A DNA stretch of 22,519 nucleotides from Palsa-892 sp035556215. GTDB taxonomy: Bacteria; Pseudomonadota; Alphaproteobacteria; Rhizobiales; Xanthobacteraceae. The stretch lies in contig DATMFI010000015.1 of the NCBI GenBank assembly GCA_035556215.1, positions 1-22,519 of the forward strand, read 5' to 3'. The translations under genes were made by a program, and so were the position numbers. The notes under the pieces were generated by a model. It was not told the DNA's origin. It saw only the letters and a list, made by a program, of their open reading frames with translations, and searched no databases. Below are positions 14,684-22,391 of this stretch, in pieces; within the stretch, counting starts at the first letter, position 1, and every line of letters starts with the position of its first letter.

Positions 14684-17170
14684 ATGAATCCGGTTAAGCC
14701 TTCGCTGTTCCAAAATGCGCTGCCGGTCGATGAGGCGCTCCCGGCGCTGAAAGCCGCGCTTGCCGCGGGGCGCAATGCCGTGCTCGTCGCCCCGCCCGGC
14801 GCGGGCAAGACGACGCGGGTGCCGCTCGTTTTGCTCGACGAAATATGGGCGAAGGGCGGCAAGATCCTCGTGCTCGAGCCGCGAAGGCTGGCGGCCCGCG
14901 CCGCCGCTGCCCGCATGGCGGCGACATTGGGCGAGCGGATCGGCGAGACGGTGGGTCTGCGCGTGCGCTTCGATACGCGCGTATCGAAAAAGACGCGCAT
15001 TGAAGTCATGACCGAAGGCGTCTTCACCCGCGCGCTGGTCGATGACCCGGAACTCTCCGGCGTCGCCGCCGTGCTGTTCGATGAATTTCATGAACGATCA
15101 TTGGATGCCGATCTGGGCCTCGCGCTCGCGCTCGATGCCCAGCGCGGCCTGCGCGAAGATCTTCGCATCCTTGCGATGTCCGCGACGCTCGACGGCGCGC
15201 GTGTTGCGAAGCTCCTGGGGGATGCGAAAGGCGAAGCGAAAGTCATCGAGAGCAAGGGCCGCGCCTTTCCGGTCGAGACGCGCTATCTCGGCCGGGAGCA
15301 ACGCACGCCCATCGACCGGCAGATGACCGATGCGATTTCGCGCGCCCTCGGCGACGAAGAAGGCTCCGTGCTCGCGTTTCTTCCGGGCGTCGCCGAGATT
15401 CGCCGCACCGCCAATTTGCTGGAAGAACGAATATCGGATCGCACAACGCATATCGTGCCGCTTTACGGTGCGTTGGACGCGCGCGTACAGGACGAAGCGA
15501 TCTCGCCTGCACGGAACGGCGAGCGTAAAGTGGTGCTGGCGACATCCATCGCCGAAACTTCGCTCACCATCGAAGGCGTGCGCATCGTGGTGGATTCAGG
15601 CCTCGCGCGCGTGCCGCGCTATGAGCCTGCCGTTGGCCTCACCCGGCTCGAAACCGTGCGCGTTTCGCGGGCGTCGGCCGATCAGCGCCGCGGCCGCGCC
15701 GGCCGCACTGAGCCCGGCGTCTGTTACCGGTTGTGGTCTGAGCCGGAGACGCAAAGCCTCGCGCCATTCGCGGTGCCGGAAATCCTCGCCGCCGATCTCA
15801 CCAACCTCGTGCTGGATCTCGCCGTCTGGGGCGTCAGCGATCCGGCCTCGCTTGCCTGGCTCGATGCGCCGCCTGCCGCGGCGCTTTCCGAAGCGCGCGG
15901 TCTTCTCCTGGCGCTCGGCGCAATCGATCAAGATGGCCGTGTCACCGAGCGCGGCAAGAAGCTCGCGCGTTTCCCGCTGCATCCGCGCCTTGCGGCAATG
16001 GTCGTTGCCGCCGGAGACGATGCGCTGCTTGCCGCTGAAATTGCCGCCGTCATTTCCGAGCGCGGCCTTGGCGGCGACGATCCCGATCTTTCCCATCGCG
16101 TCGAGCAGCTTCGCCGCGACAAGTCGAAGCGTGCCGAGGAAGCGCGGCGACTGGCGCGGAGCTGGGCGGAAGAGACCGGCGGCAAAATTCAAAACAGCCC
16201 GGCAGCCAAAGCCGGCGCATTGCTTTCGCTCGCCTATCCCGACCGCATCGCCAAAGCTCGCCCCGGCAAGCGCGGCGAATTTCTGCTCGCCAATGGCCGG
16301 GGCGCGCAGCTCGATGCCGCCAATGCGCTTGCGAAAGAACCGATGCTGGTCGTTGCCGAGCTTTCCGGCACGGCAAGCGCCGGGCGCATCCTGCTTGCCG
16401 CGAAAATTTCCGAAGCCGATTTCGAGCGCCGCTTCAGGGATCGTATCGTCGAGAAAGTGGAGGTCGCCTTCGATCCGGCCGCGCTTGCCGTGCGCGCCCG
16501 CGCCGTCCGGCGCTACGATGCGCTTACCCTTGAGGAGCATCCGCGCAAGCTCGAGCCCGGCGAGGAAACCGCGAGAGCGCTTGCCGCAGGTGTTGCGAGC
16601 GCCGGCCTCGATAAATTGCCGTGGCCGAAATCGGTGCTGCAATGGCTTGCCCGCGTGCGCTTCATGTATCGCGTCGAGGGCGATCCGTGGCCTGATCTGT
16701 CCGATGCGAAACTCGCCGCCTCCATCCAGGAATGGCTCGCGCCCTATCTCATCGACAAGACGTCGGCCGGTGAAATTTCCGGCGACACTTTATCGACGGC
16801 GCTTCACGCATTGCTCCCGCCCGATCTCGCGCGGCGTCTGAACAAGGAAACGCCCGCGCATTTCACCGCGCCGACCGGCTCGCAATTTGCCATCGACTAT
16901 GAGACCGGCGAGCCTGCCGTTTCCGTCCGTGTACAGGAATTGTTCGGCACGAGCGCGCACCCGATGCTCGGCGGCAAAATTCCGCTGACGTTTCATCTCC
17001 TGTCGCCGGCACACCGGCCGATCCAGACGACCAGGAACCTCCCCGCCTTCTGGCAAGGCTCCTGGGCCGATGTCCGCCGCGACATGCGCGGGCAATATCC
17101 CAAGCACCCCTGGCCGGAAAATCCGCTGGAAGCGCCGCCGACGCGGCGCGCCAAACCCCGCGGCACTTGA
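14684..17170 (+). CDS. hrpB: ATP-dependent RNA helicase HrpB (DEAH/RHA family)
   Basis: Superfamily 2 helicase of 828 residues, normal for HrpB; its cell role is poorly known. Walker A PPGAGKTT is at 37-44, LEPRRLAARAAA (motif Ia) at about 64-75, the motif II DEFH at 133-136 (the DEFH variant typical of HrpB), SAT at 166-168, ATSIAETSLTIEGV (motif V) and QRRGRAGR (motif VI). A helicase-associated domain follows, and the last 120 residues are the HrpB C-terminal domain (LPAFWQGSWADVRRDMRGQYPKHPWPENP). The start ATG 14684 is the first in frame and has no clear ribosome-binding site. It is divergent from the acyltransferase and is followed after 88 bases by a protease gene. Confidence 0.95.
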   Translation: MNPVKPSLFQNALPVDEALPALKAALAAGRNAVLVAPPGAGKTTRVPLVLLDEIWAKGGKILVLEPRRLAARAAAARMAATLGERIGETVGLRVRFDTRVSKKTRIEVMTEGVFTRALVDDPELSGVAAVLFDEFHERSLDADLGLALALDAQRGLREDLRILAMSATLDGARVAKLLGDAKGEAKVIESKGRAFPVETRYLGREQRTPIDRQMTDAISRALGDEEGSVLAFLPGVAEIRRTANLLEERISDRTTHIVPLYGALDARVQDEAISPARNGERKVVLATSIAETSLTIEGVRIVVDSGLARVPRYEPAVGLTRLETVRVSRASADQRRGRAGRTEPGVCYRLWSEPETQSLAPFAVPEILAADLTNLVLDLAVWGVSDPASLAWLDAPPAAALSEARGLLLALGAIDQDGRVTERGKKLARFPLHPRLAAMVVAAGDDALLAAEIAAVISERGLGGDDPDLSHRVEQLRRDKSKRAEEARRLARSWAEETGGKIQNSPAAKAGALLSLAYPDRIAKARPGKRGEFLLANGRGAQLDAANALAKEPMLVVAELSGTASAGRILLAAKISEADFERRFRDRIVEKVEVAFDPAALAVRARAVRRYDALTLEEHPRKLEPGEETARALAAGVASAGLDKLPWPKSVLQWLARVRFMYRVEGDPWPDLSDAKLAASIQEWLAPYLIDKTSAGEISGDTLSTALHALLPPDLARRLNKETPAHFTAPTGSQFAIDYETGEPAVSVRVQELFGTSAHPMLGGKIPLTFHLLSPAHRPIQTTRNLPAFWQGSWADVRRDMRGQYPKHPWPENPLEAPPTRRAKPRGT

Positions 17171-17173
17171 ACG

Positions 17174-17192
17174 ATCGCTTGAGCGATTTGTT
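17174..17192 (+). terminator. Weak candidate terminator after hrpB
   Basis: ATCGCT (17174-17179) pairs with AGCGAT (17182-17187), followed by TTTGTT. The loop is only two bases (four if the innermost pair opens) and the stem is short, so termination would be partial at best. Confidence 0.3.
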
Positions 17193-17258
17193 CACCATGC
17201 CGCGCATCCGCCGCGCGGCGTTTACATTACCTTGGGCATGGCCCGTTAGTCTCTCCGC

Positions 17259-17771
17259 ATGTTGCGGAATGTTCTCATCCTGGCGGGAATGGCCGTCGCG
17301 GCTGCGGTGTACGCGCCCGAATTTCTCGCGCGCCATCTCGACAGCAAGCCGCAGGCGCCTGTTGCGATGAATGTCTCGGCGCCGCCGGAGGCGAATTACG
17401 GCGGCAATGTTCGCATCGCCGCCGATCGCAGCGGTCATTACCGCACCGAGATCCGCGTCAATGGCCGGCCCGTCAATGCGCTGGTCGATACCGGCGCGTC
17501 GCTCGTCGTGCTGCGTTACGAGGATGCCCGTTCGCTCGGCTTGATCTATGGCAGCGACCGCTTCGACGTGCCGGTGCAGACTGCGAACGGCACCGGCCAT
17601 GTCCGGCGCATCAAACTTTCCAGCGTTCGCCTCGGCACGATCCAGCTCGATGATGTCGAAGCGCTGGTCGCCGAGGAAGGCATGCTCGCCACCAACCTCC
17701 TCGGCATGAGCTTTTTGAAGCGCCTTTCCCGTTACGAAGTGCGCAATAACACGCTGATTCTCGATCGCTAG
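17259..17771 (+). CDS. Membrane-anchored retropepsin-like aspartic protease (TIGR02281 family)
   Basis: Protein of 170 residues with one N-terminal membrane segment (about 4-20) and a retropepsin-like domain (about 48-168) facing the periplasm. The catalytic motif is DTGAS at 77-81 (NALVDTGASLVVL), and NLLGMSFLKRL near 147-157 is the second family signature. Single-domain aspartic proteases of this clan act as dimers. The family is common in Alphaproteobacteria and its substrate is unknown. ATG 17259 is the start that keeps the membrane anchor; no ribosome-binding site stands out. It lies between hrpB and the phosphomutase, both in the same direction, with no clear functional link. Confidence 0.88.
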   Translation: MLRNVLILAGMAVAAAVYAPEFLARHLDSKPQAPVAMNVSAPPEANYGGNVRIAADRSGHYRTEIRVNGRPVNALVDTGASLVVLRYEDARSLGLIYGSDRFDVPVQTANGTGHVRRIKLSSVRLGTIQLDDVEALVAEEGMLATNLLGMSFLKRLSRYEVRNNTLILDR

Positions 17772-17783
17772 GCTTTGTGCCTG

Positions 17784-17803
17784 TCGGATTTCCGCCGATT
17801 TTT
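17784..17803 (+). terminator. Weak candidate terminator after the protease gene
   Basis: TCGG (17784-17787) pairs with CCGA (17795-17798) before TTTTT at 17799-17803. The stem is only four pairs. A second hairpin, CCGCG-TCTT-CGCGG (17816-17829), lies in the leader of the next gene. Confidence 0.3.
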
Positions 17804-17850
17804 GTGCTACATGCGCCGCGTCTTCGCGGAAATTTCAATCAGGGGCTCGC

Positions 17851-19350
17851 ATGTTTCCCACGCCGAAAGCGCAACTCGTTCCCAATACCTATGCCTATGA
17901 ATCCGAGCCGATGGTGAAGGCCACCGGCTTTCGCGAATACGACGCGCGCTGGCTGTTCGGGAAGGAAATCAACCTGATGGGCATTCAGGCCCTCGGCATG
18001 GGCCTCGGTACTTTAATTCGCGAGATGGGCGTCCCGCCCGAGATCGTCACCGGCCATGATTTTCGCGGCTATTCGTCGTCGATCAAATACGCGCTGATCT
18101 CCGGCCTTCTCGCCTCCGGCTGCAAGGTGCACGACATCGGCCTTGCGATGACGCCGATGGCCTATTTCGCGCAGTTCGATCTCGACGTGCCCTGCGTCGC
18201 GATGGTCACCGCTTCGCATAACGACAACGGCTGGACCGGCGTGAAGATGGGCGCCAATCGCCCGCTCACTTTCGGCCCCGATGAGATGACGCGGCTCAAG
18301 GAAATTACACTCGGCGCCAAATTCGATCTCAAGGGCGGCGGCTCCTATGTGTTCGTGCCGGATTTCCCCGCCCGCTATATCAAGGATCTCACCCATCGCC
18401 CCAAGCTCAAGCGCAAGCTGAAAGTGGTTTGCGCCTGCGGCAACGGCACCGCCGGCGCTTTCGCGCCGCAAGTGCTGGAAGCGATCGGCTGCGAAGTCGT
18501 GAAGCTCGATTGCGAGCTCGATCACACCTTTCCGAAATACAATCCGAACCCCGAAGACATGAAGATGCTGCACGCCATCCGCGATGCGGTGCTCGAGCAC
18601 AGGGCCGATGTCGGCCTCGGCTTCGATGGCGACGGCGACCGCTGCGGCGTCGTTGACGACACCGGCGACGAAATCTTCGCCGACAAGGTCGGCGTCATGC
18701 TGGCGCGCGACATGTCGGCCCTGCATCCGAATTCGACCTTCGTGGTCGATGTGAAATCGACCGGCCTCTACGTCACCGATCCGGTACTGCAGAAAAACGG
18801 CGTGAAGGCGGATTACTGGAAGACCGGCCATTCCTACATGAAGCGCCGCACCCATGAAGTGAAGGCGCTCGCCGGCTTCGAGAAATCCGGCCACTACTTC
18901 TTCAACAAGCCGTTCGGCCGCGGTTACGATGACGGGCTCGTTTCGGCGCTGGCGGTCTGCGACATGCTGGATCGCAACCCCGGAAAGAAGATGTCGGAAT
19001 TGAAGAACGCGCTGCCCAAGACCTGGGGCTCGCCGACGATGTCGCCGCATTGCGACGACGAGAAGAAATACGGCATTGTCGAAAAGGTCGTGAAACACTT
19101 CGAAACGGCGAAGCAAAAAGGCGATGCCGTCGCCGGCCAGAAGATCCGCGATCTCGTGACGGTGAACGGCGTTCGCATCACCACCGAGGACGGCACCTGG
19201 GGGCTGGTGCGCGCCTCGTCCAACAAGCCCGAGCTTGTGGTCGTAGTGGAGAGCCCGGTATCGGAGGCACGGATGCGCGAAATGTTCGGCGCGATCGACG
19301 CGGTGCTGAAAAGCCACCCCGAAGTCGGCGAATACAATCAGAAGATCTAG
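17851..19350 (+). CDS. Phosphomannomutase/phosphoglucomutase
   Basis: Interconverts hexose 6-phosphate and hexose 1-phosphate (mannose and probably glucose), supplying sugar nucleotides for surface polysaccharides, in the cytosol. The protein has 499 residues and all four phosphohexomutase domains. The active-site Ser122 lies in TASHNDNG, the Mg-binding loop DGDGDR is at 259-264, the sugar-specificity loop GFEKSGHYFF at 342-351, and the phosphate-binding loop RASSNKPE at 454-461. The EKSGH form is the one seen in dual PMM/PGM enzymes of the AlgC group. ATG 17851 has AGGGG seven bases ahead. It ends nine bases from the convergent TadE-type gene. I leave the symbol empty because manB, algC, noeK and exoC are used inconsistently. 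Confidence 0.94.
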   Translation: MFPTPKAQLVPNTYAYESEPMVKATGFREYDARWLFGKEINLMGIQALGMGLGTLIREMGVPPEIVTGHDFRGYSSSIKYALISGLLASGCKVHDIGLAMTPMAYFAQFDLDVPCVAMVTASHNDNGWTGVKMGANRPLTFGPDEMTRLKEITLGAKFDLKGGGSYVFVPDFPARYIKDLTHRPKLKRKLKVVCACGNGTAGAFAPQVLEAIGCEVVKLDCELDHTFPKYNPNPEDMKMLHAIRDAVLEHRADVGLGFDGDGDRCGVVDDTGDEIFADKVGVMLARDMSALHPNSTFVVDVKSTGLYVTDPVLQKNGVKADYWKTGHSYMKRRTHEVKALAGFEKSGHYFFNKPFGRGYDDGLVSALAVCDMLDRNPGKKMSELKNALPKTWGSPTMSPHCDDEKKYGIVEKVVKHFETAKQKGDAVAGQKIRDLVTVNGVRITTEDGTWGLVRASSNKPELVVVVESPVSEARMREMFGAIDAVLKSHPEVGEYNQKI

Positions 19351-19359
19351 CGAGACGCG

Positions 19360-19950
19360 TCAGGTCGTGCAGGCGGTGCTGTTGCGCTTGATGCAGTCGA
19401 CGCGCCGCGGCCGGAAATAGAACGTATTCGATAGCGATAGCGTACCGACGATGTTTACGCCGACCGGCGGCTTATAAGTGTAAGTGCCTTCCGCCATGAT
19501 GAAATGAACCGTGGTGTCGGGCACCGCGAGCTCGGTGAGTGTCAGCGTCGATTGCGCGGCACGGCCCTGCACGAAGGCCGCGCCGTTCACCGAGCGGTTG
19601 CTCCATTCCACGGTGCCGATACCGTTCTTGTCGACCTTGATGCTTGAGATCGTCAGCGTCAGCGACGTCGTCGGATAAGGTTGCATCACCGCGGCCGCCG
19701 CCGTGAAAATCGTATTCATTTCGGTGTTGTCGATATCGGTATCCTGCGACGTCAGGTCGCCGACCGCCCGTGTTACGAGAGACACCTTGCGCTTGATGAC
19801 GATGCCCTGCGTGAGCGCGGTGCCGCCGAGATACAGTGTCGCCATCACCGGAAAGACGAAAGCGAATTCGATCGCCGAAAGACCCTGATAGTCGCGCGCG
19901 AATTTGCGAAGCAGCTGGATCAGGCCTTTCTTCGGCTTGCCGTTTGCCAT
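19360..19950 (-). CDS. TadE/TadG-family pilus assembly pseudopilin
   Basis: Protein of 196 residues with one membrane segment at about 24-45 after a basic N-terminus. The sequence YQGLSAIEFAFVFPVM fits a TadE-type prepilin site: cleavage after Gly23 would leave Glu28 at +5. The rest is a periplasmic beta-rich domain with two cysteines close to the C-terminus. It probably acts as a minor pseudopilin of the Flp (Tad) pilus. ATG 19950 is chosen because the upstream TTG (19971) overlaps the tadE stop region and adds no family features; GGAG lies eight bases ahead. It follows tadE by 14 bases, so both are in one transcript. Confidence 0.85.
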   Translation of the reverse strand: MANGKPKKGLIQLLRKFARDYQGLSAIEFAFVFPVMATLYLGGTALTQGIVIKRKVSLVTRAVGDLTSQDTDIDNTEMNTIFTAAAAVMQPYPTTSLTLTISSIKVDKNGIGTVEWSNRSVNGAAFVQGRAAQSTLTLTELAVPDTTVHFIMAEGTYTYKPPVGVNIVGTLSLSNTFYFRPRRVDCIKRNSTACTT

Positions 19951-19964
19951 CTCCACGTCTCCGA

Positions 19965-20525
19965 TCAGCAAAAGCCGGTGCCGCTATACGGCTCGTTGCG
20001 GAAGGCGGCCGTCGACATCAGAAGATGTTTGCCGTTGGCGAGCGTCGCAAGATCGAGGCCGAAGCCGCGCACGAAGGTCGGCCATTCGTAAACGACGCGC
20101 ACCACGACGATCTGGCACTGATCGCCCGGCTGGTAGGTGAAGTCCGACGTATCGAGCAGGTTGGTCTGCGGATTGACCGGCGGGCTGAGGTCGGCGCCGC
20201 CGAAGGAACCGACGGTACGGACGTCGATCTTGATGTCGTCGCACTTGAACAGCGCCTGTACGCTGGACGTGCAAATCTGGTTCTTGAAACCGTTGGCGTC
20301 GAATTTGGCGTTCTGTACCTGCCCGGTCAGGATCATGCGGCCCGCGTCGGCGACCGACGTCTCCAGCACCTGCCCGGCGAAGAAGACGAGTCCGATTTCA
20401 ATGATCGCGAACATGCAGGCAAGGAACGGCACGATGACGAGCGCGAATTCGACGACCGTCGAACCCTTCTCGCATTGCCGGAGCGAACGCCGGCGCGGAA
20501 ACCCGAAAAGTTTTTTTCTGAACAT
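19965..20525 (-). CDS. tadE: TadE-type pilus assembly pseudopilin
   Basis: Protein of 186 residues: a basic N-terminus, then KGSTVVEFALVIVPFL, where cleavage after Gly21 leaves Glu26 at +5, and a membrane segment at about 24-50. Processing by CpaA would resemble that of Flp. The periplasmic part has four cysteines, including the C-terminal residue. ATG 20525 has GAGG five bases ahead (GAGGCAGC). It is separated from the upstream CpaC-like gene by 129 bases that hold a CtrA-like box, so it probably has its own promoter, and is coupled to the second TadE-type gene. Confidence 0.88.
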   Translation of the reverse strand: MFRKKLFGFPRRRSLRQCEKGSTVVEFALVIVPFLACMFAIIEIGLVFFAGQVLETSVADAGRMILTGQVQNAKFDANGFKNQICTSSVQALFKCDDIKIDVRTVGSFGGADLSPPVNPQTNLLDTSDFTYQPGDQCQIVVVRVVYEWPTFVRGFGLDLATLANGKHLLMSTAAFRNEPYSGTGFC

Positions 20526-20610
20526 GCTGCCTCAGCCTCGAGCAGCTTGAGTTGTAACCGCTGCCGCTTGACGAAGCGTTGAAGCGGATCGCGCGCTACG
20601 AAAGCCGTGA

Positions 20611-20627
20611 TTTACCTGTCGTTAACC
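20611..20627 (-). promoter_or_regulatory. CtrA-like box upstream of tadE
   Basis: The plus strand reads TTTACC-TGTCG-TTAACC, which is the CtrA pattern TTAA-N7-TTAA with one mismatch in the first half and with the CC that often follows each half. It lies 86 bases upstream of the tadE start, in the gap between the CpaC-like gene and tadE. CtrA control of pilus genes is established in Caulobacter. Binding here is inference. Confidence 0.5.
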
Positions 20628-20654
20628 AGATCCGGCCTCGGCCCCGACCGCCGC

Positions 20655-21125
20655 TTATTTGGGGCGGCTGCCGGCCGTCGAAGTCGTGTTGCGGCTGACG
20701 ATCTGGCCGGAGGCGGCGTTGAAGTAGGGGGCGGAATCGCCAAGCACCACGGCATGCTCGCACTTCGGCGCGCAGCTCCAGGTTTCGCGCTCGACACCGC
20801 GATAAACGACCACTTTGTCGCTTTCCGTGGGCCCGGAAACGCTGACGGTATATTCGGCGAGGGTGTCGCCCTGGCGGTCGAGCGCGAGCAGGTTGGTTGC
20901 GCCATAGCCTTTGCCGGTCACGACGAGAAGGCCGCCGGTCTGCAGGCTGCCGTCGGCGACGGCGGGATTGCCGATGACGATCGTCGCGACTTTCGAGGGC
21001 AGGCGTAAAATTGTCGCACGGTCGAGCTGGACGTTGACCGTCTCCGATTCCGCATGCGCGGCGCCCGCCAGCAGCGACGCGACAAAGGCGAGCGGCAGTC
21101 CAAATTTTCTCATGATGAACATCAT
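20655..21125 (-). CDS. Secreted pilus assembly protein, stand-alone CpaC N-terminal (T2SS-T3SS_pil_N) domain
   Basis: Protein of 156 residues. A signal peptide spans 1-25 (FGLPLAFVASLLAGAAHA, cut before ESE). Residues about 28-100 match the pilus-assembly N-terminal domain found at the start of CpaC/RcpA secretins (NVQLDRATILRLP, ATIVIGNPAVADG, LVVTGKGYGATNLLALD). The secretin part is absent, and the tail carries a CAPKC motif (Cys118, Cys122). It may bind the outer-membrane pore or cap the periplasmic ring. ATG 21125 has GAAGGG eight bases ahead; an ATG at 21113 is an alternative. It is divergent from flp and upstream of the tadE pair. Confidence 0.85.
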   Translation of the reverse strand: MMFIMRKFGLPLAFVASLLAGAAHAESETVNVQLDRATILRLPSKVATIVIGNPAVADGSLQTGGLLVVTGKGYGATNLLALDRQGDTLAEYTVSVSGPTESDKVVVYRGVERETWSCAPKCEHAVVLGDSAPYFNAASGQIVSRNTTSTAGSRPK

Positions 21126-21455
21126 ACGCTTTACCCTTCGATGCCGTCCGTTTGCTCGTTCCGTCCTGCAACGGCACTGCCGACGCAAGACTATCAGCGA
21201 AATTGGTGAACGAACTGCCAACGCGGCAGGCCGGCGAAAAGGGCGGGCCGGTGAAAGCCACGGAACCGCTTGGCCATTTTGGCGCGCAGAACATTCTTAA
21301 CCACGACTTCGTTCAGCGCTGATCCAGAGGATTTCGCGGCATTTTTTAACGGGGACGCAAGGGAGCCGCCCCTATGTTCGCGTCCGGCATCGGGGGCAGA
21401 TCAACGCTCCCCGAACCAAACGCAGAGAGCCACAGTGGTTCAAGGAGCCCAAACT
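21126..21455. promoter_or_regulatory. Divergent spacer before flp (330 bases)
   Basis: No gene is supported. The stretch must hold the flp promoter and that of the CpaC-like gene. Stems are CTGCC/GGCAG (21215-21229), CCGGC/GCCGG (21231-21251) and TCGGGG-GC/GC-CCCCGA (21390-21414, one bulged T); the last would be in the flp leader. TTAACC at 21297-21302 is a single CtrA-type half-site whose second half (TTCG at 21308-21311) does not match well. I cannot place -35/-10 boxes with confidence. Confidence 0.5.
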
Positions 21456-21629
21456 ATGAAGACCTTTTCTCGTTTCCTGAAGGACGAATCCGGTGCGACG
21501 GCCATTGAGTATGGCCTCATCGCCGCTTGTATCTCGGTCGCGATCATCGCCGTTGTGAACGGCGTCGGCACGAGCCTCAACACCACCTTCACGAAGGTGC
21601 AGACGGGCCTCAACAACGCGAACCAGTAA
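21456..21629 (+). CDS. flp: Flp/PilA-type major pilin precursor
   Basis: Small pilin of 57 residues, the subunit of the Flp (type IVb, Tad) pilus. A 13-residue leader (MKTFSRFLKDESG) precedes the processed N-terminus ATAIEYGLIAACISVAII, with Glu at +5 and Tyr at +6, the hallmark of Flp pilins, and a hydrophobic helix. The short tail is polar (NTTFTKVQTGLNNANQ). ATG 21456 has AAGGAG nine bases ahead; the longer open frame upstream lacks any pilin feature. A strong terminator follows at once, so flp is probably made mostly as an abundant single-gene mRNA. The prepilin peptidase gene cpaA lies next. Confidence 0.95.
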   Translation: MKTFSRFLKDESGATAIEYGLIAACISVAIIAVVNGVGTSLNTTFTKVQTGLNNANQ

Positions 21630-21648
21630 GCAATTCGCATGCTTACAG

Positions 21649-21676
21649 AAGGCTCCGGCATCGCCGGAGCCTTTTT
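21649..21676 (+). terminator. Intrinsic terminator of flp
   Basis: AAGGCTCCGGC (21649-21659) pairs with GCCGGAGCCTT (21663-21673) around ATC, and the T run TTTTT (21672-21676) follows, then GCTTTTTGG. It lies 20 bases past the flp stop and should separate flp from cpaA, leaving read-through for the assembly genes. Confidence 0.95.
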
Positions 21677-21750
21677 GCTTTTTGGCCCTGCCGCCGGTTC
21701 ACCTTTCGCTCAAGCTTTTCCGGTAAGGCTTGCGAAAGAAGGGTGCTCGA

Positions 21751-22263
21751 ATGGTCCGCGAAATCCTGATGCTTGGCCTGTTTCCCGCCTTGATGGCGTT
21801 CGCGGCGGCAAGCGATCTCATCACCATGACGATCTCGAACCGGCTGTCGCTTTTGCTCGCGGCCGGCTTTTTCGTGGCTGCATTCCTGATCGGCATGCCG
21901 CTTATGGAGATGGGCTACCACGTGCTGGCGGCCCTGATCGTGCTGGTCATTGCCTTTGGCTGTTTCAGCTTCGGCTGGATCGGAGGGGGCGACGCCAAGC
22001 TCGCGGCCGCGACGGCGCTCTGGTTCGGCTTTTCGCACCTGATGGATTATCTGGTGCTGGCTTCGCTGCTGGGCGGCGCGCTGACCCTGATGATCCTCAT
22101 CGTTCGCGGCTGGCCGCTTCCGCTGTTTCTTGAGCGCGAGCCCTGGATCGAGCGTCTGCATCGGGTCAACACCGGCATTCCCTACGGCATTGCTCTCGCC
22201 TTCGCGGGTCTGCTCGTCTATCTCGACACCGATTTCATCCGCGTCGTGGCGCTCGGCCAGTGA
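21751..22263 (+). CDS. cpaA: Prepilin peptidase CpaA/TadV (A24 family)
   Basis: Inner-membrane aspartic peptidase of 170 residues with about five membrane segments. It removes the leader of Flp and of the TadE-type pseudopilins. The catalytic aspartates are Asp22 (AAASDLITMTISNRLS) and Asp81 in the GGGDAKL motif, the variant of GxGD seen in this family. The N-methylation domain of PilD is absent, as usual for CpaA/TadV. ATG 21751 has GAAGGG seven bases ahead; the frame opens earlier at 21730 without support. It follows the flp terminator and precedes cpaB by 128 bases. Confidence 0.95.
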   Translation: MVREILMLGLFPALMAFAAASDLITMTISNRLSLLLAAGFFVAAFLIGMPLMEMGYHVLAALIVLVIAFGCFSFGWIGGGDAKLAAATALWFGFSHLMDYLVLASLLGGALTLMILIVRGWPLPLFLEREPWIERLHRVNTGIPYGIALAFAGLLVYLDTDFIRVVALGQ

Positions 22264-22271
22264 TGCCGGCG

Positions 22272-22286
22272 GGAGGAAATTCCTCC
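22272..22286. promoter_or_regulatory. 15-bp palindrome between cpaA and cpaB
   Basis: GGAGGAA-A-TTCCTCC is a perfect inverted repeat nine bases after the cpaA stop. No T-tract follows. It may be an operator for the cpaB promoter or a 3' hairpin of cpaA mRNA. The loop as RNA would be very tight unless inner pairs open. Confidence 0.45.
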
Positions 22287-22306
22287 ATGAAATTAGCTAC
22301 TTCTCA

Positions 22307-22323
22307 TTAACCATAAGTTGACC
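22307..22323 (+). promoter_or_regulatory. CtrA-like box upstream of cpaB
   Basis: TTAACC-ATAAG-TTGACC matches the CtrA pattern TTAA-N7-TTAA with a single G for A in the second half. It lies 69 bases upstream of the cpaB start. Together with the box before tadE it follows the form TTNACC-N5-TTNACC. TTGACC could also double as a -35 box. Confidence 0.55.
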
Positions 22324-22391
22324 TTTCGCTGTTGGAATCCCGCAAGGCCCGAGCTCCGACTCGGCTTGTCTTGTTGGGAAGTGACCGCGTA

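Noticed and set aside
15330..16841. 503-codon frame inside hrpB on the same strand
   Set aside because: It is a shifted frame of hrpB, rich in Ser/Arg/Pro, with no start signal or domain.
18013..19317. 434-codon frame opposite the phosphomutase gene
   Set aside because: Antisense shadow of a complete PMM/PGM; no family features.
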